Origin: Bimastos eiseni | Lineage: Eukaryota > Annelida > Clitellata > Crassiclitellata > Lumbricidae | Assembly (NCBI GenBank): GCA_959347315.1 | Contig: OY365814.1 | Location: 33,100,787-33,164,786, forward strand | DNA length: 64,000 bases | Reading direction: 5' to 3' | In this document: positions 44,786 to 56,244 of the stretch, piece by piece | Numbering within the stretch: position 1 is the first letter of the stretch | Layout of the letters: each line of letters begins with the position of its first letter | Notes under the pieces: generated by a model | What the model saw: only the letters and a program-made list of their open reading frames with translations | Databases searched by the model: none | What the model was told of the DNA's origin: nothing | Position numbers and translations under genes: made by a program

Positions 44786-45009
44786 AATAAGTGATGGTCA
44801 CCATCTATTATCCTCTGCCTCTTCCTCGTCCCCTCTTCTTTCTTTCTGTTCTCATGGATCCTCTCCTTCTGCTGCCTATTACTATCCATTGTATTCTCAT
44901 TCAATTCCCATATGCTAATCCCCTCACCTTTCCCTCCTCCCCTTCACTACCCTCACAATTTTCCTCCATCTCCCTCTCATTCATTCCTCACCTGCCCAAC
45001 CTCTCCAAT

Positions 45010-46450
45010 TTCTGTGCCGAACCACGGCACTACGGCCATGTATCTTAATAGAGGGCGCTTTCGTACAATAATTCAGTTATTTGATATGCAGCGGATAATG
45101 GCGCGACGCAGCGATATGGCAGTTTCTTGGCGGCAAGACCCGCGAAAGGTTGGCGCCCAAAACGTCGATAAAAGGAGAGCCTTGTTGCGAATCTAGGGTG
45201 GACTCGCGGAAAGACAGCGGCCTAGGTAGGAGAACGCGGCGTGCAGTGTAGGAGAGATACGCGGGAAGACAGTGGCCGAGGTAGGAGCTCGTCGCGTTGA
45301 GTAAAAGGTCACTCGCGGGAAGCAGGCGAAGTGGAGAAAATCGGCGTTGGCGGTCGATCGACAGATGCGAGGAGGTAGCTGCCGAGAGAGGTCGACGAAG
45401 CGAGGGCTCGTAAGCAAGCAGTCGAGACGAGCGTGCGTCGGCAGTCGTTGCGCTTCGAGTGTCGTCGATAGGTCGTACGTGACAGGGTGTCGTACTAGGA
45501 GTACAGAGATCTTTTTCTTATTCATGTGTTTTCGATGTTTATTGTGAATTAACTCTGTTTACTTCTGTAGATGTCAAAGTAACGCCGAATAGAGCTGAGA
45601 TACCCAGATAATTTGTAATCGATGACAATCATAAGATAGAACTGGTAATTAGGTTTCATTTGATTGTATTGCAATTGTAATGTTTTGTTTGAAGATAGTG
45701 GTTAAATTACAACAAGAAAAGATAATTTCAGTGATCGATTGTCGTTGTCTTTACTAGCTAAGAAATGGCGGGAAAGGATAGTGGCAGTCAGTTAGGAGAC
45801 AATGACACTGAAATAGCGCGCCAGTCAAATGTCGAGCGTCCTTTACATGAACCTACTTATAGATCGCAGGCTACGATAGGCGGTAGCGGGTTCGAATCTT
45901 CTACTGAAGAAGTCGATGACAGAGACTTGGCGGTAATTGGAGGTTTTACAGATAGCGGCAATCAAGCGCTAGAAGGACGAACTAAGGCGGGGAATGAAAT
46001 GGCGGGAACCGACCCAGGTGCCAGATTTGACGCCACTGAGATCCCAACGGAAGTCGCGGACATATGTCATGGTCTGGTAGATGTAGAGATCCTGGATGCC
46101 TAGCGCGGCTAATGAAGCGTCGCCACGGCGAAGCAGCAGATTGCGCCAACGAGCGATGATTTACTACAGTCACTTCGGCTCTATTAGAGATTTTCGCGAG
46201 AATAACTCGACTCCTTCTAAGGCGGGAAGTCGTAGCCGCTAGCCTCTGTCGATGAAGCATTGTCAGCCAGAGTTCCCGAAGCCGACGCTTCCGCGTATGC
46301 GTTTTCCCGCTATAAAATATAAGATGAAGATGGCGCGCGCAGAACCGCGGGCGCGCGAAAGCATCCAAAGCACAAGGACGGAGTTTGGCGCAAAGGCGGA
46401 GATTAGGCGCGACGCGAGCGGCGGACGCGGTCGGCACATTTCAAAACTTG
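45010..46450. other. CpG-rich block, possible LTR-element remnant or promoter region
   Basis: Much richer in CG dinucleotides than its surroundings. It holds an imperfect ~67-bp tandem (ctcgcggaaagacagcgg near 45192, tacgcgggaagacagtgg near 45259), TATA-like gtcgataaaagg (45167) and cgctataaaatataag (46307), and an acidic 112-codon ORF at 45765-46103 beginning MAGKDSGSQLGD. The ORF resembles no family I know. No matching pair of long terminal repeats, primer-binding site or reverse transcriptase is seen. Confidence 0.4.
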
Positions 46451-46720
46451 GTCCCATTTCCATGCCTGCTCCTCGCTTATTACTCCCATCCTCATTAGCC
46501 CTTCCCTCCGTTCTAATCCTCACCCATCTTCCATTCTCAACCCCTTCTCATCATCCTCTGCCCTCCCCATTATTATGGTGATCCGTTAACATACCCGGTT
46601 TAAGGCCTTATACATGTCGTTAGTGTAAAGCTGCTTACAAGCGGACAGCAAACACACTGTAATAAGCAATTCTAATTAAGAGTCATGACTTAGTTGTCGT
46701 TACCGAACGGAGGTGGTGGT

Positions 46721-46822
46721 TGTTGCAGTTTAACGACAATGTGTGTCCAAAGACCATTAGCGTCGCCCTCCTCCTTTATCCAGGCTTGGGACTGGCACTG
46801 GCCGAGTACTGCCAGTGGCGGA
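46721..46822 (+). repeat. R1 dispersed repeat copy
   Basis: Near-consensus R1, ending ctggccgagtactgccagtg like the 18746 copy; 275 bp before the PHYHIP-like start. Confidence 0.8.
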
Positions 46823-47096
46823 GTTAACCGAACGGACGCTCCGAAGAAGTTTTGTTGGAACACATGCGTTCCGAGGGTTCCATTGCATTGTGAGCAGTGA
46901 GAACGCCGTTCCCACCCACTTAAAACCCTACCTATATTTAGGCCCTACTATGACGCACGAGACTCTGACTGTCTTGAGTTCATGCGTATAAATACACCAT
47001 TCACATGATTCTCACAGATTGCCTTTCTTCTAAAGAAACGTCCAACATATGCGTCGTTTTCTGCGTTTGTCTTAGATCTTCCTTCATTCGCCGAAG

Positions 47097-48530
47097 ATGA
47101 AATCTTCTCAGAGCAAATGCGACATCTACCGAGAGACCTCCCGTCAAGCAACACTGGGATGGACTGTTCAGTTCACGGATAGCTGGGTCCTCGTATCCGT
47201 GGTAGATCTCAACGAGGGCCAGTCCAGCCAACTGGATCTCTTCGTCGATGTCCAATCCGGACGCGTGCTCAAGCCCTACACCAGTCTGGACCAGACCGTG
47301 AACAAGTTAGAGGTTGTGATAACGAAGAAAAGCACGATGGAGGCAATCTACTTCTCTACCGCTCAGTCGCAGGCGCCTCTGGCCGTCAAGCGTCGAAAGG
47401 ATCGTTTGAGGTTTCCTCTGCCTCTATCCCTCAAACCAGGTCACCACTATCGGGTAGAAGTGGCAATGTTACTGGGTGAACGCGAGGGCGATGATGTCAG
47501 AGTCATACGATGTCGGTACAGAGAGAAACCTATGACGACAGAGTTCAAGGCAGGTCTGTATTGCAGCGTTCTTATGTCACAGCTAATAGGCTACTGCAGT
47601 GTGGTTCCCTGAAGGACGTTATATGAGTTTGTTTATTAATACCTTCATACATATTATACATACATCATACATACATACATACACACATACATAGGCCTAC
47701 ACGAACAATTGTTCATACATGCATACAATCAGACATACATACATAAATACATACATAAGACATGCACACATACATAGATCAATACATAGGTCTACGTGTA
47801 TACATACATAAGCACGCATGTATTGCATAACTTGTCCCATTCTCTTTCAGTGCTGACGAGAACAGAACTGAAGCAGCTTCAGTCAAAAGCAGACGATTTC
47901 GTCCATCGTCCCATAACTACCCTCTCTAGGGAAGGATACGAATTCTCGCCGTTCAAGTGGTTCTACCGCAACAAACCCCCAACCTACTACGACGACATTC
48001 TGACGCGATACGGGGGCATCATGCTACCCTACCTCAAGGACAACAACGGCGACCCAGCCTGTCCCATCAATCGTCAAATGGACGGTCTATTTTTCGGCGT
48101 TTCGGTGACACGGTCAACGGGAAGCCTACCCAGTCAGTCGCCCTTCGGTTCAAGGCGGTTATGCGTCGACTGGCGGTGGATGTTCAACGCGGCACCTAAA
48201 CTCTACTTCGCCGACTTTTACTGCAATACACAACCCCACTATGTCACCCTGGTTATGACGAGAAGCGGGTCGAAAACGGACATTTTCTGCAGACGCCATC
48301 TTGTCGGGCCCCTTGACCTGCACGCCAACCCCTTCCTCCGATTGGCCAAGAACGGAGAGTGCGCCGTTGTCAACGCCAACGTTACCGTAGAGGTGTTCTT
48401 CACAGAAAACGTCGACGTCGTTCGGTTGATCTACGCTGGTCTTGCCACTCTTTGCGATACATCGTCCACTGGGACTTCAAGACCGGAAGGAATTCCCAAG
48501 AGAGTGGACTGCACTGTATGTAACTTGTAA
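47097..48530 (+). CDS. Phytanoyl-CoA hydroxylase-interacting protein (PHYHIP/PHYHIPL) homologue
   Basis: Two coding exons, 47097-47553 and 47851-48530, joined in phase 1 (GCAG/gtctgt ... tctctttcag) give 378 residues, close to vertebrate PHYHIPL (about 376). Residues 1 to about 120 look like a divergent fibronectin type III domain. The rest matches the conserved PHYHIP C-terminal region: the linker near the exon junction (ELKQLQSKADDFV), FYRNKPPTYYDD, LPYLKDNNGDP, GLFFGV, LYFADFYCNTQPHYVTLV and a terminal CTVCN corresponding to the family's CKTCN. Family proteins bind phytanoyl-CoA hydroxylase and other partners and are brain-enriched in mammals; no enzymatic activity is expected. An acceptor-like cttag at 47070-47074 precedes the ATG, so a short upstream coding exon is possible (it would add IFLHSPK before the Met). 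The stop is followed in frame by a repeat-bearing open extension, listed separately. Identification rests on remembered family motifs. Confidence 0.85.
47640..47815. repeat. (CATA)n microsatellite
   Basis: catacatacatacat units fill the single intron of the PHYHIP-like gene. Confidence 0.92.
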
Positions 48531-48635
48531 CAGACGGACGAAATTGTTACCAAGGAGACGGATGAAAATGTTACCAAGGCGACCGACGAAAGCGCTACCA
48601 AGGCGACGGACGAAATTGCGGCCAAGGCAAAATAA
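48531..48635 (+). other. In-frame 34-codon extension after the PHYHIP-like stop
   Basis: Directly after the TAA at 48528-48530 the same frame stays open for 34 codons to TAA at 48633. It consists of four 24-bp units encoding TDEIVTKE, TDENVTKA, TDESATKA and TDEIAAKA. It could be a readthrough extension, a coding end cut off by a recent stop, or a chance 3' UTR minisatellite. Vertebrate PHYHIP proteins end at about the annotated stop, which favours UTR or readthrough over a lost ancestral end. Confidence 0.45.
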
Positions 48636-48764
48636 TAATAATCTCAGGCTTCCTTAAGTTATCTTCACACGGACTTTCTGTTCCACGTTGGTCTCACCTC
48701 TTAAACGATTCCTACCCCGATCCATCCGATCCTCCGCCTTCGAAGCTATCTCACTGTATCATGT

Positions 48765-48900
48765 TGAATCTTAAAATGTATATAGCGCCTCTCAGAGCAA
48801 CCATTCAGAGGCGCTCTTAGCACGAAAATCTTCTGGGAAAAGAAACGCCTTTGAAGAGCGAGAAGCCGATGGAGAGAAGCCAATCAGTAGTTTAATTAGC
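48765..48900 (-). mobile_element. L2/CR1 LINE 3' tail
   Basis: tgtatatagcgcctctcaga, then aagaaacgcctttgaagagc and the remaining minus-strand tail. Confidence 0.65.
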
Positions 48901-48949
48901 CCTTAGGGATGGAGGAAACTCAAATAAAACGCGCGATAGCAACCGCTCA

Positions 48950-49202
<253 letters not shown>

Positions 49203-49514
49203 CAATCCATCTTCCCTGTATTTAGCTTCAAAGCAGGGCTTCAGATATTCGGAGATCATACGAGCTAATACGAGTCAAAAAACACAATTATACGACATTG
49301 ATTATAACTATAAAATTCATTGTTTGATTTATAATTCATGGCAGAGGATTGGTGCAATTAAGCAGAGAAACGTTGATCAATAATTGAATCAATATAACAG
49401 GTCAAAATGATCTGCCTTCATCCTATCAGTTATTTGTCACATACACGCCTGCAATCTTGTCAGTATCACAAACAGCACTTCGAAATTTCAAGAGTTTAGA
49501 GATGACAAAAGTCC

Positions 49515-49625
49515 ACACACACACAGAAAAACAGACACGCAAACATACAAACACACACGCGAGCACTCACACACACGCACACTCATGCGCATATACGCTC
49601 ACAAAAACGCGCACCCTTGCACACA
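49515..49625. repeat. (CA)n-rich simple repeat
   Basis: cacacacacaca and acgcgagcactcacac units. Confidence 0.8.
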
Positions 49626-49929
49626 TTGACTTAGTTAGCTACATATGGCTAATAGCGTGATTAGCGTCCGACCTTAATCACCTTATATTAGGATAATTCT
49701 TTTCACAGGTGTGCAAACCGCCTAAAATCAGAGAGGTTGTCCGAAGGATAGTCTTAACGCCTTAAGATTCACCTTTTTCGTTTTAATGTACAAATTACGA
49801 GGCGCGATTTCTAAATCTAATCAATTTAAATTGAAAAACCAATAAATTAAAGAAATATTTTCACAGATTATCAACTATTGTTTTTTGCACAGTAATCTGG
49901 GTATAAGGATCGTTTGTCCCTATCGAGGA

Positions 49930-50215
49930 GATCAAATGGGTTGGGTCTTTCTCGCAGGTTGTATTTTTGTATGCGGTCTCTCATGGCACAACGAGTGCCA
50001 AACGTGTCTCCGATCCTTGGTGAATAGGGTATCGTCGGCATGTTCAGGCCTCATTTCTATTGACGGAGCTTCCGTCGGCAGGAATCCCGCTCGTTTCATA
50101 CGCGCGTTGAGGCGCTCCAAGCGGTTGCAGTTTCCACAATTCATACTCCACCACCAGGCTGAGGACGCATGAATCAGACTTCCTGAAGAGCCTTCTCTGG
50201 CATTCCGCGCCAACG
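49930..50215 (-). mobile_element. Possible LINE ORF2 C-terminal fragment
   Basis: The minus strand encodes RLERLNARMKRAGFLPTEAP then ADDTLF and HVWHSL, resembling as I remember it the end of some metazoan LINE ORF2 proteins. Open for 93 codons; no upstream reverse transcriptase seen. Confidence 0.4.
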
Positions 50216-50219
50216 AAGA

Positions 50220-51416
50220 GTCTTTAAAGCATATATTATGGATGAGTATGATTGCAGGATATCATTTACATGCTCTGAGCCTCTGATACGGTTAGCTTCT
50301 CCTCGACTGTGACACAGAGTATCATGAGTTTTATGACTCTCTGCACTCCGGTGACAGATGGATGTGAGGCCATTGAAGGCATTAAACAGCGAACGACAAT
50401 CATCTCTCGTGTCTTTTTCTCAGTTATTTTAAGGTTCTTCTTTTAGGCCCAGAAGGAGATGTTCTGAAGCTCGTCTTGTGCCGTAGCTATGTTGTTCGAC
50501 CCAACAAGTATATACGCGTATACTTCGGGAACCGATTAAGACTTAAGATGGAATACTGGGTGTAGGTCAGCCATAGTGTCGATGACTCGATGTAGGCCTA
50601 CTCAGATGGGCCGAGGACTGAACCCTGGAGCACACTTGCGTTTATCACAACAGCCTCAGATTAACACTTGTTAAAATTGTATCAACGAACCCAAACATTT
50701 TCCGAAGCAAGGGTCACTGATCAACAAAACAACATTCCTTGGTCATAAAAATGTACCAATGAATGTATTTCTTAAATCGGTCAGACCTTGGTAAATTCGA
50801 TATAATTAGCCGCTTAGTGACCAGACTTATTTCAGCGCCATCTTGCGGGCAAAACGGGAAGCGTGGGCGTACATGGTTGACATGGTTTCCGACATTTCGT
50901 TGTATATCTTCTGTTAACAAGGTGTTCAAGAAACTTCTGCAATAAGGGTTACTGTTGCACTACTGCAAAATATAACTAAACAGTCGCCGTATTTAACCAA
51001 AGTTATCGCTTGCTGCAGAAGAACTATTTTGTAAAGCAATTGTTTTCAGATATTTAAAATCAATCGGAAATCGCACCGGAAATAGTTTTCTAAATTCGTG
51101 AACTCATTAGATTATAGTTAGTACAAGTCTTTGTGTTTCTTATACTTTAGCTTTTTGATTTTAGCATTTTTTGCTCTGGTTTGGTGCAGTAAAAATGTCG
51201 AGATTGCGATTAATGGGTTTGTAATAATTAATACAGGTCTACAAATTGAGTTGCGAAGCCTCTTGCGTAGGACTTAGGTAATAAATTTCATAATGCAGAA
51301 ACGTTTATTCATATGACGTAACCATGAAGCTTTTATGTCTTTCGTAGCCTTACTTGTGACTTGGAACTACTGCAAAAATATCAAGCTAAATTTCAATAAA
51401 CTTGTAATCGTGCCAG
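50220..51416. other. Upstream region of the RD3-like gene
   Basis: No long ORF or repeat recognised. It ends at the acceptor at 51416, so it likely contains the intron and 5' UTR exon of the RD3 homologue. Confidence 0.45.
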
Positions 51417-51424
51417 GTATCGAG

Positions 51425-52006
51425 ATGCCTCTGGGTACCTGGTTAAGCGGTTTCACCACTTCCCTATCACCAGCGAAGGAAGCATCGAGAGATCCGACAC
51501 ACACCTCAGACGCCATTCTTGCCGAACTGACATATCAGATGCGATTGATGGAGGATCGCAGCCAGGCGGAGGAGAAAGAACAGAAGCGCCTTCAGATGGG
51601 CGGCATAGACTACAGTTGGCTCGTGACAGTCAAGCCGAAGCCATACGAGATTCCGGAAATCGAACGATTGGAACTGGAGGAGCTTTGCATCCGGATTTCA
51701 CCGGCTGATTGCAGCAAGATCATCCGGTCATTTCGCGACGCGATTGTGCGTGGTGACAGAAGAGCCCAGGAGATGCCAGGAATCCTGCGCGCCGTCATAC
51801 ATGAAACGATCGACGTGCGACCCACCCTGAACTCCGTGACTGGCATGCCGGTGTGGTTGAGTCGAAGCCTCTCGAGCCTCAAGTCGTTGCACGTTAATAT
51901 ACGAAATAATGCAGTCGCCGTCATAGAAAGTCCGGATCGCGACCCCGAGATGCAAGAGAGGTCGCCGTCCGTTGAGCTGTCGACGATGAGAAGCTTTGTT
52001 GTCTGA
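51425..52006 (+). CDS. RD3 (retinal degeneration 3) homologue
   Basis: A 193-residue protein in one uninterrupted coding exon; human RD3 has 195 residues. The start MPLGTWLSGF aligns with the RD3 N-terminus (MSLISWL...). It is followed by a helical segment AILAELTYQMRLMEDRSQAEEKEQ, the hallmark GIDYSWL, then IERLELEELCIRISP and the Cys/FRDAI helix. Vertebrate RD3 binds and restrains photoreceptor guanylate cyclases and supports their trafficking; the role in this animal is unknown. The open frame runs back to an ATG at 51335, but a good acceptor (tgccag) ends at 51416, eight bases before the ATG used here, and the upstream residues are unlike RD3, so I take them as intron with the 5' UTR exon further left. 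The C-terminal 40 residues are divergent and Ser-rich. Confidence 0.84.
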   Translation: MPLGTWLSGFTTSLSPAKEASRDPTHTSDAILAELTYQMRLMEDRSQAEEKEQKRLQMGGIDYSWLVTVKPKPYEIPEIERLELEELCIRISPADCSKIIRSFRDAIVRGDRRAQEMPGILRAVIHETIDVRPTLNSVTGMPVWLSRSLSSLKSLHVNIRNNAVAVIESPDRDPEMQERSPSVELSTMRSFVV

Positions 52007-52120
52007 TCTTTTTATTTACCATTGTCTGATTTTTTTACCATTGTCTGATTTTTTAAATTTACCATTGTTTAATATTTTATTTACAATTGTCTGTTTTAAG
52101 ATTAAGAAGCAATGTGCACT
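52007..52120. repeat. Short tandem repeat in the RD3 3' UTR
   Basis: Four units of ttaccattgtctgattttt directly after the stop codon. Confidence 0.75.
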
Positions 52121-52349
52121 AAAGACAGATTGATTGACAGATTAGAAGGCATTTTGTATATGTTTCGAGTAATTTACATAGCGAATTAAGAATCTCAGAG
52201 AAGCGCATTTATATCCAGTAAATCAGGAATGGACACGGCATTGGCGTAAACTATTGCAAACAGTTCCTTTTGACTGATACACTGGGTTCAATTCCTCTAC
52301 TCATCTTTTATCCTTGTTTGGCAGGAAATGATCAATAATAATAATTGTT

Positions 52350-52455
52350 TAATCTCATTGAAACTGACAGCTGCAGTATGATTACAAGTATAGTACGAAT
52401 GGCTGATCAGTTTTAAGGAGTCGAATTTGACTATACAACAGCCATGCAATCAACC
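52350..52455 (-). repeat. R2-like dispersed repeat copy
   Basis: gacagctgcagtatgattac, gtacgaatgg and caacagccatgcaa match diverged R2 in reverse. Confidence 0.5.
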
Positions 52456-53155
52456 ATCGGTTGTACATGCTTGTATTCTCTGACTGCGATTTTTGCGTGT
52501 TCTATGAAGTACGAGCTTCTGTTATTCTGTCTATTATTAACTGTTCTTTCTGAAGATGTAAGACTTTTATTGAACTTGTTCACTATTTCTAGTTTTGCAC
52601 TCAGTGTTTTGATTTTCTTATTTTGTTGGCTGACTCTTGCCTGAATATAAGTGACATTTATAGTATTTAGTTCCGAAATGTGATGTACTGTGTTTCTGTC
52701 CAATTTTAACATCTCTATCTTTTTATTAGGACTTCATTATTGTTCAACTATTCATGTTAAAAGATGTTTTTCAAAGTTTTTATGGGCTTACAACCGATGG
52801 ATTTCCAATTTATCAGGTTTATTCCATGTAAAAAACAAACATTAAGATGTTATTCAGGAAATTTTCTTTCAATCAAATTTGTAGATTTTATTATTTTATT
52901 TACCCGCATGGTTTCTTTTACATTGTTTTTTTTTGCATTTGATGGCCATTGTTTTTGTTTCTCAAACTTGATTTTCAACCTTTGTTGATGAGCTTCCTGG
53001 TTGGTATTATTCCATGTTAAGTAGACCAGATTCATCCCAGAAGCTGTTCATAAGTCGTAGACTTCTTTTAAAGACTTGTTTCTTGGACACTTAAGTAAAT
53101 GCACTTTAGTCAACACTTTTCTAGTCATTGTAGCAAACATGAAATCAGTAATTTT
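52431..53155 (-). pseudogene. Broken minus-strand coding-like sequence
   Basis: The minus strand gives KVLTKVHLLKCPRNKSLKEV, stop, MNLVYLTWNNTNQEAHQQRL with a Lys-rich helix, stop, then a 93-codon coiled-coil-like frame (VSQQNKKIKTLSAKLEIVNK). The order suggests a decayed ORF, perhaps transposon-borne, interrupted by stops and frameshifts. The family is not recognised. Confidence 0.35.
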
Positions 53156-53160
53156 GCCTA

Positions 53161-53191
<31 letters not shown>

Positions 53192-53215
53192 CTATACATA
53201 TATATATATACAGTA
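53155..53215. repeat. (TA)n microsatellite
   Basis: Tatata runs with CATA interruptions. Confidence 0.9.
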
Positions 53216-53282
53216 TTGTTTTTACCCTATAAATGAAAGTTTATATACAATATATTGCTTGAACATATGGATGGTTTTGTGT

Positions 53283-53330
53283 CGGAGTGGTTTGTAGAAT
53301 ATTTTGGAGTGGTTTGTAGAATATTTTAAC
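53283..53330. repeat. 22-bp direct duplication
   Basis: ggagtggtttgtagaatatt occurs twice in tandem. Confidence 0.85.
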
Positions 53331-53369
53331 AGTTTAAGTTCATTCATTGCAGAAACATACTGTGTTGTA

Positions 53370-53640
53370 ACCATGAGAGGAGCATTATTATTATTATGCT
53401 TTTTATTGTTATTATTGTTTTAAAAGGATTTAATTTGCAAGATGTTATACAAATTGAAAATATGCCATAGAGAGATTTCGTTTAATGTTTTTCAACAAGT
53501 TCTGGCATCCTGACAGAAGCCACAGCTTTAACATTACCATTCCAGTTCAAATTCTGCCATAAGCCATGGCTTTAACGTTCCCATTCCTAATCCAAGTCGG
53601 ACAGAAGCCATGGCTTCTGCGCTTATATGATCTATTCACA
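53370..53640 (+). repeat. Interspersed repeat, partner of 41490-41720
   Basis: ttttaaaaggatttaatttg, agatgttatacaaattga, gagagatttcgtttaatgtt and caagttctggcatcctgaca match the 41.5 kb sequence in reverse; followed by ~70-bp repeats of cagaagccatggct. Confidence 0.75.
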
Positions 53641-54214
53641 TCTGAAAAGTAAAGCTTTAACATAACCATTTCCACACAAAGTCACAGAGAAGCCAAGACT
53701 TTTTATTGACTACACACATGCCTTCGACACTGTAACCCAAGCAAACAGCCAACAAGGATGCAAAAAGTAAATGGCATAACATAAAATGTCTACAACTTCT
53801 TTAGAAGAACATCCAGCCGTTGCACTTCGGCAGTTTTTGAAGAATTTCTGGAATGTATGTAGATATGTAGATTGAACCTAACACATTTTAACCAAATTGC
53901 AAAGAAAGTGGCATTTGACAGCAACATTTTCCCCAAAGCCAATTTTTACAGTTAATCAATCCCTACAGGTCAGAAAACTACGGCAGTTGACCTATCTCAT
54001 ACGACAGATAGCATTCGTAACATTAGGGTTTAACAGCAGATGGCGCAGGGACGCATAAGCAACCGATATAGTTAAATTACAAAACCCACAAAATTTGCAG
54101 ATTTACCACTTCTTTTTTCCAGAAACTCAGCACATACTATGGTTACACTGTAGAATACAACACAGCCATCGTATTCGAGTTTGACTGTACCAGCCAGAAC
54201 AAATGGAAACTGCC

Positions 54215-54375
54215 ACTCGTTTGTATCACCATTCATCAATATCACCATTCATCCATATCACCTTTCAGTCATATCACCTTTCAGTCATATCACCATTTAC
54301 TCATATCACCATTCATTCATATCACCTTTCAGATATATCACCATTTACTCATATCACCATTCATTCATATCACCA
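54215..54375. repeat. ~18-bp minisatellite
   Basis: catatcaccattcattcata and catatcacctttcagtcat alternate about nine times. Confidence 0.92.
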
Positions 54376-54849
54376 GAACATAACTGAAAATACGCAAATA
54401 CATTACGTAGGTTTTGGCAGCTGCGTATTAAAATGAGATGCAAAAAAAATCCAACTGCACAACGTTTTTAAATAAACTTCAAGCATCACCAAAGATATGA
54501 ACGGAAAAAACTGTTGAGGTAGTTAGGCATCCAGTCCCTCACGTCATCAACACTAATTATGCTAATTATCAATACTAAGAATATCGTATTAAGATGCAAA
54601 GGTCATGCACACGTTTCTATGGTGACGTGTGGAAAAGTAAAGGTAAAGCGATGTAGAGTATTCGAACATGATTTATGGATTCTCAGCCAAAGTGAAAGCA
54701 ACGCAAAACAACAGCAACTGAACAACGGAAAAACAACCGCTTGCCGACAACGTGCCGAACAACGTGCCTCCCGTCCGATTTAACTCAGAAGAATCACATC
54801 AACAGCTGAAACTCATTCCTTGTCGGAGACAAATCCCGAAAAGTCCAGT

Positions 54850-55155
54850 TTATCCAGGTCAGTTCAAACTGTCTTGCCGGGTCAGCCCAGTCTTTATGGG
54901 TCAGTTCAGTTTACCGGGTCGGTAAGTCTGTCTTGGCCAGTTTAGTTTATGTAGGTCATGTAGTTTAATTAGGTTGGCTTAGTCTGTTTAGGTTATCTGG
55001 GTCAGTTCCATCTATTCAGGTCAAGAAAGTATTTGGGGCAGTTCGGTTTCTCTGTGGGTGAGTTCAATCTAGGTCAGGTAGTCTAAGCAAATTCAGTCTA
55101 TCCAGGTCAAGAAAGGCTATCCAAGTCAGGTCATTCTATGCAGGTCAGTTCAACT
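54850..55155. repeat. Degenerate ~20-bp minisatellite
   Basis: Many variants of ggtcagttcagtctatccag, strongly drifted. Confidence 0.75.
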
Positions 55156-55159
55156 GAAC

Positions 55160-55960
55160 ATATGTTGAGTGCTACAAAAGCCAAATATAAATGATTTATT
55201 TCGCTAAAACTGCCTAAGCATTTAACATGCAAAATAGCTCTACGTAAACTAAATTCCTCCAACACCAACCACAGGGCACCAAGTCATTCACAAGCGCTGC
55301 GTCATATAGGAGGGGTTGTCAAAATACGTCAAGTATATACGTCAAGATCTGAGTTCTAAGGGAAGATCCAACTTCATCAGTCAAGCTGAACTGACCCAAT
55401 AGACAGCACTGACCTATTTAGAATGAACTGACCCAGACAGATACAAGAACCTCCACATCTGTCATTTACTGTCACAACAGCATGTCGCCAAAAACAGACA
55501 GTTTCGAAATCGAAAAATCATCTAAAGCGCTAAAAACGATATCCAATTAATCAAACGTAAACGTCGCAATCACAGACTCAAAACAAAACGCTAAAAAAAC
55601 GCAATAGCAACAAAAACTACAGACACAAGTAAACGAGAGAAAAGAAATACTGACGTCAATCACAGAGCCTCGTAGAAGTACAGACTACATCGGAAAAGCT
55701 TCATCACCAATTCAGAAATTTCCTCCAAACTTTTCGGCAAACGAGGCCACAAGCAATTTCATGCAACAGTTGGTCGCTCAACTCCTAACTACAGTCCCTA
55801 CATCGTAACATGCACTCTGCACTGTGTTTAAAGTCTAAACACAATCGTTAAGATAAGTCAAATAGCCAGGAGTGCACGTAACATACTTACTACCTACAAG
55901 GCGCTACATTATACATACATGACACTTTGTCAATGGTGTTACAGTGATTCTGGCTAAAAC
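55160..55960. other. Intergenic, no feature recognised
   Basis: A-rich unique-looking sequence with no ORF of note. Confidence 0.4.
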
Positions 55961-55999
55961 ACAGCCATTAGAAATTTAGATCACCTGGACCTCAACTCC

Positions 56000-56240
56000 T
56001 ATACGATTGGATGGGTCGTCTACTTCGCATGAACGAGAAAAGAATTCCGAAACAGGCAATGGACTGGGCCACAAGTGGATGGAGAAGAAATCGATGAAGA
56101 CCAAGAAAGATTTGGAAGGACACGGTCGCAAAAGGATCTCAGCGATTGAGGAATGACTTGAGAAGAGGCCAGAGAGGCTGACCAAGACAGAGGAGTGTTG
56201 AGGAGCTGTCTTCGCCCAATGTGCTTACGACACAACAATG
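56000..56240 (+). mobile_element. RTE-type LINE remnant (ORF2 C-terminus)
   Basis: The plus strand translates, with stops and a frameshift, as MGRLLRMNEKRIPKQAMDWA, then RRPRKTWKDTV and EEAREADQDRGVLRSCLRP. This matches the closing motif of RTE-like ORF2 proteins (HVLRM...RIPKQAL...GRPKTTWRRTVEKE). Confidence 0.7.
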
Positions 56241-56244
56241 GTCT

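Noticed and set aside
45765..46103. Independent host gene MAGKDSGS...
   Set aside because: Short, no family, no splice context; kept only as part of the CpG-rich block.
51335..51424. N-terminal extension of the RD3 homologue (MSFVALLVTWNY...)
   Set aside because: Unlike RD3, and separated from the core by a good 3' splice site at 51416.
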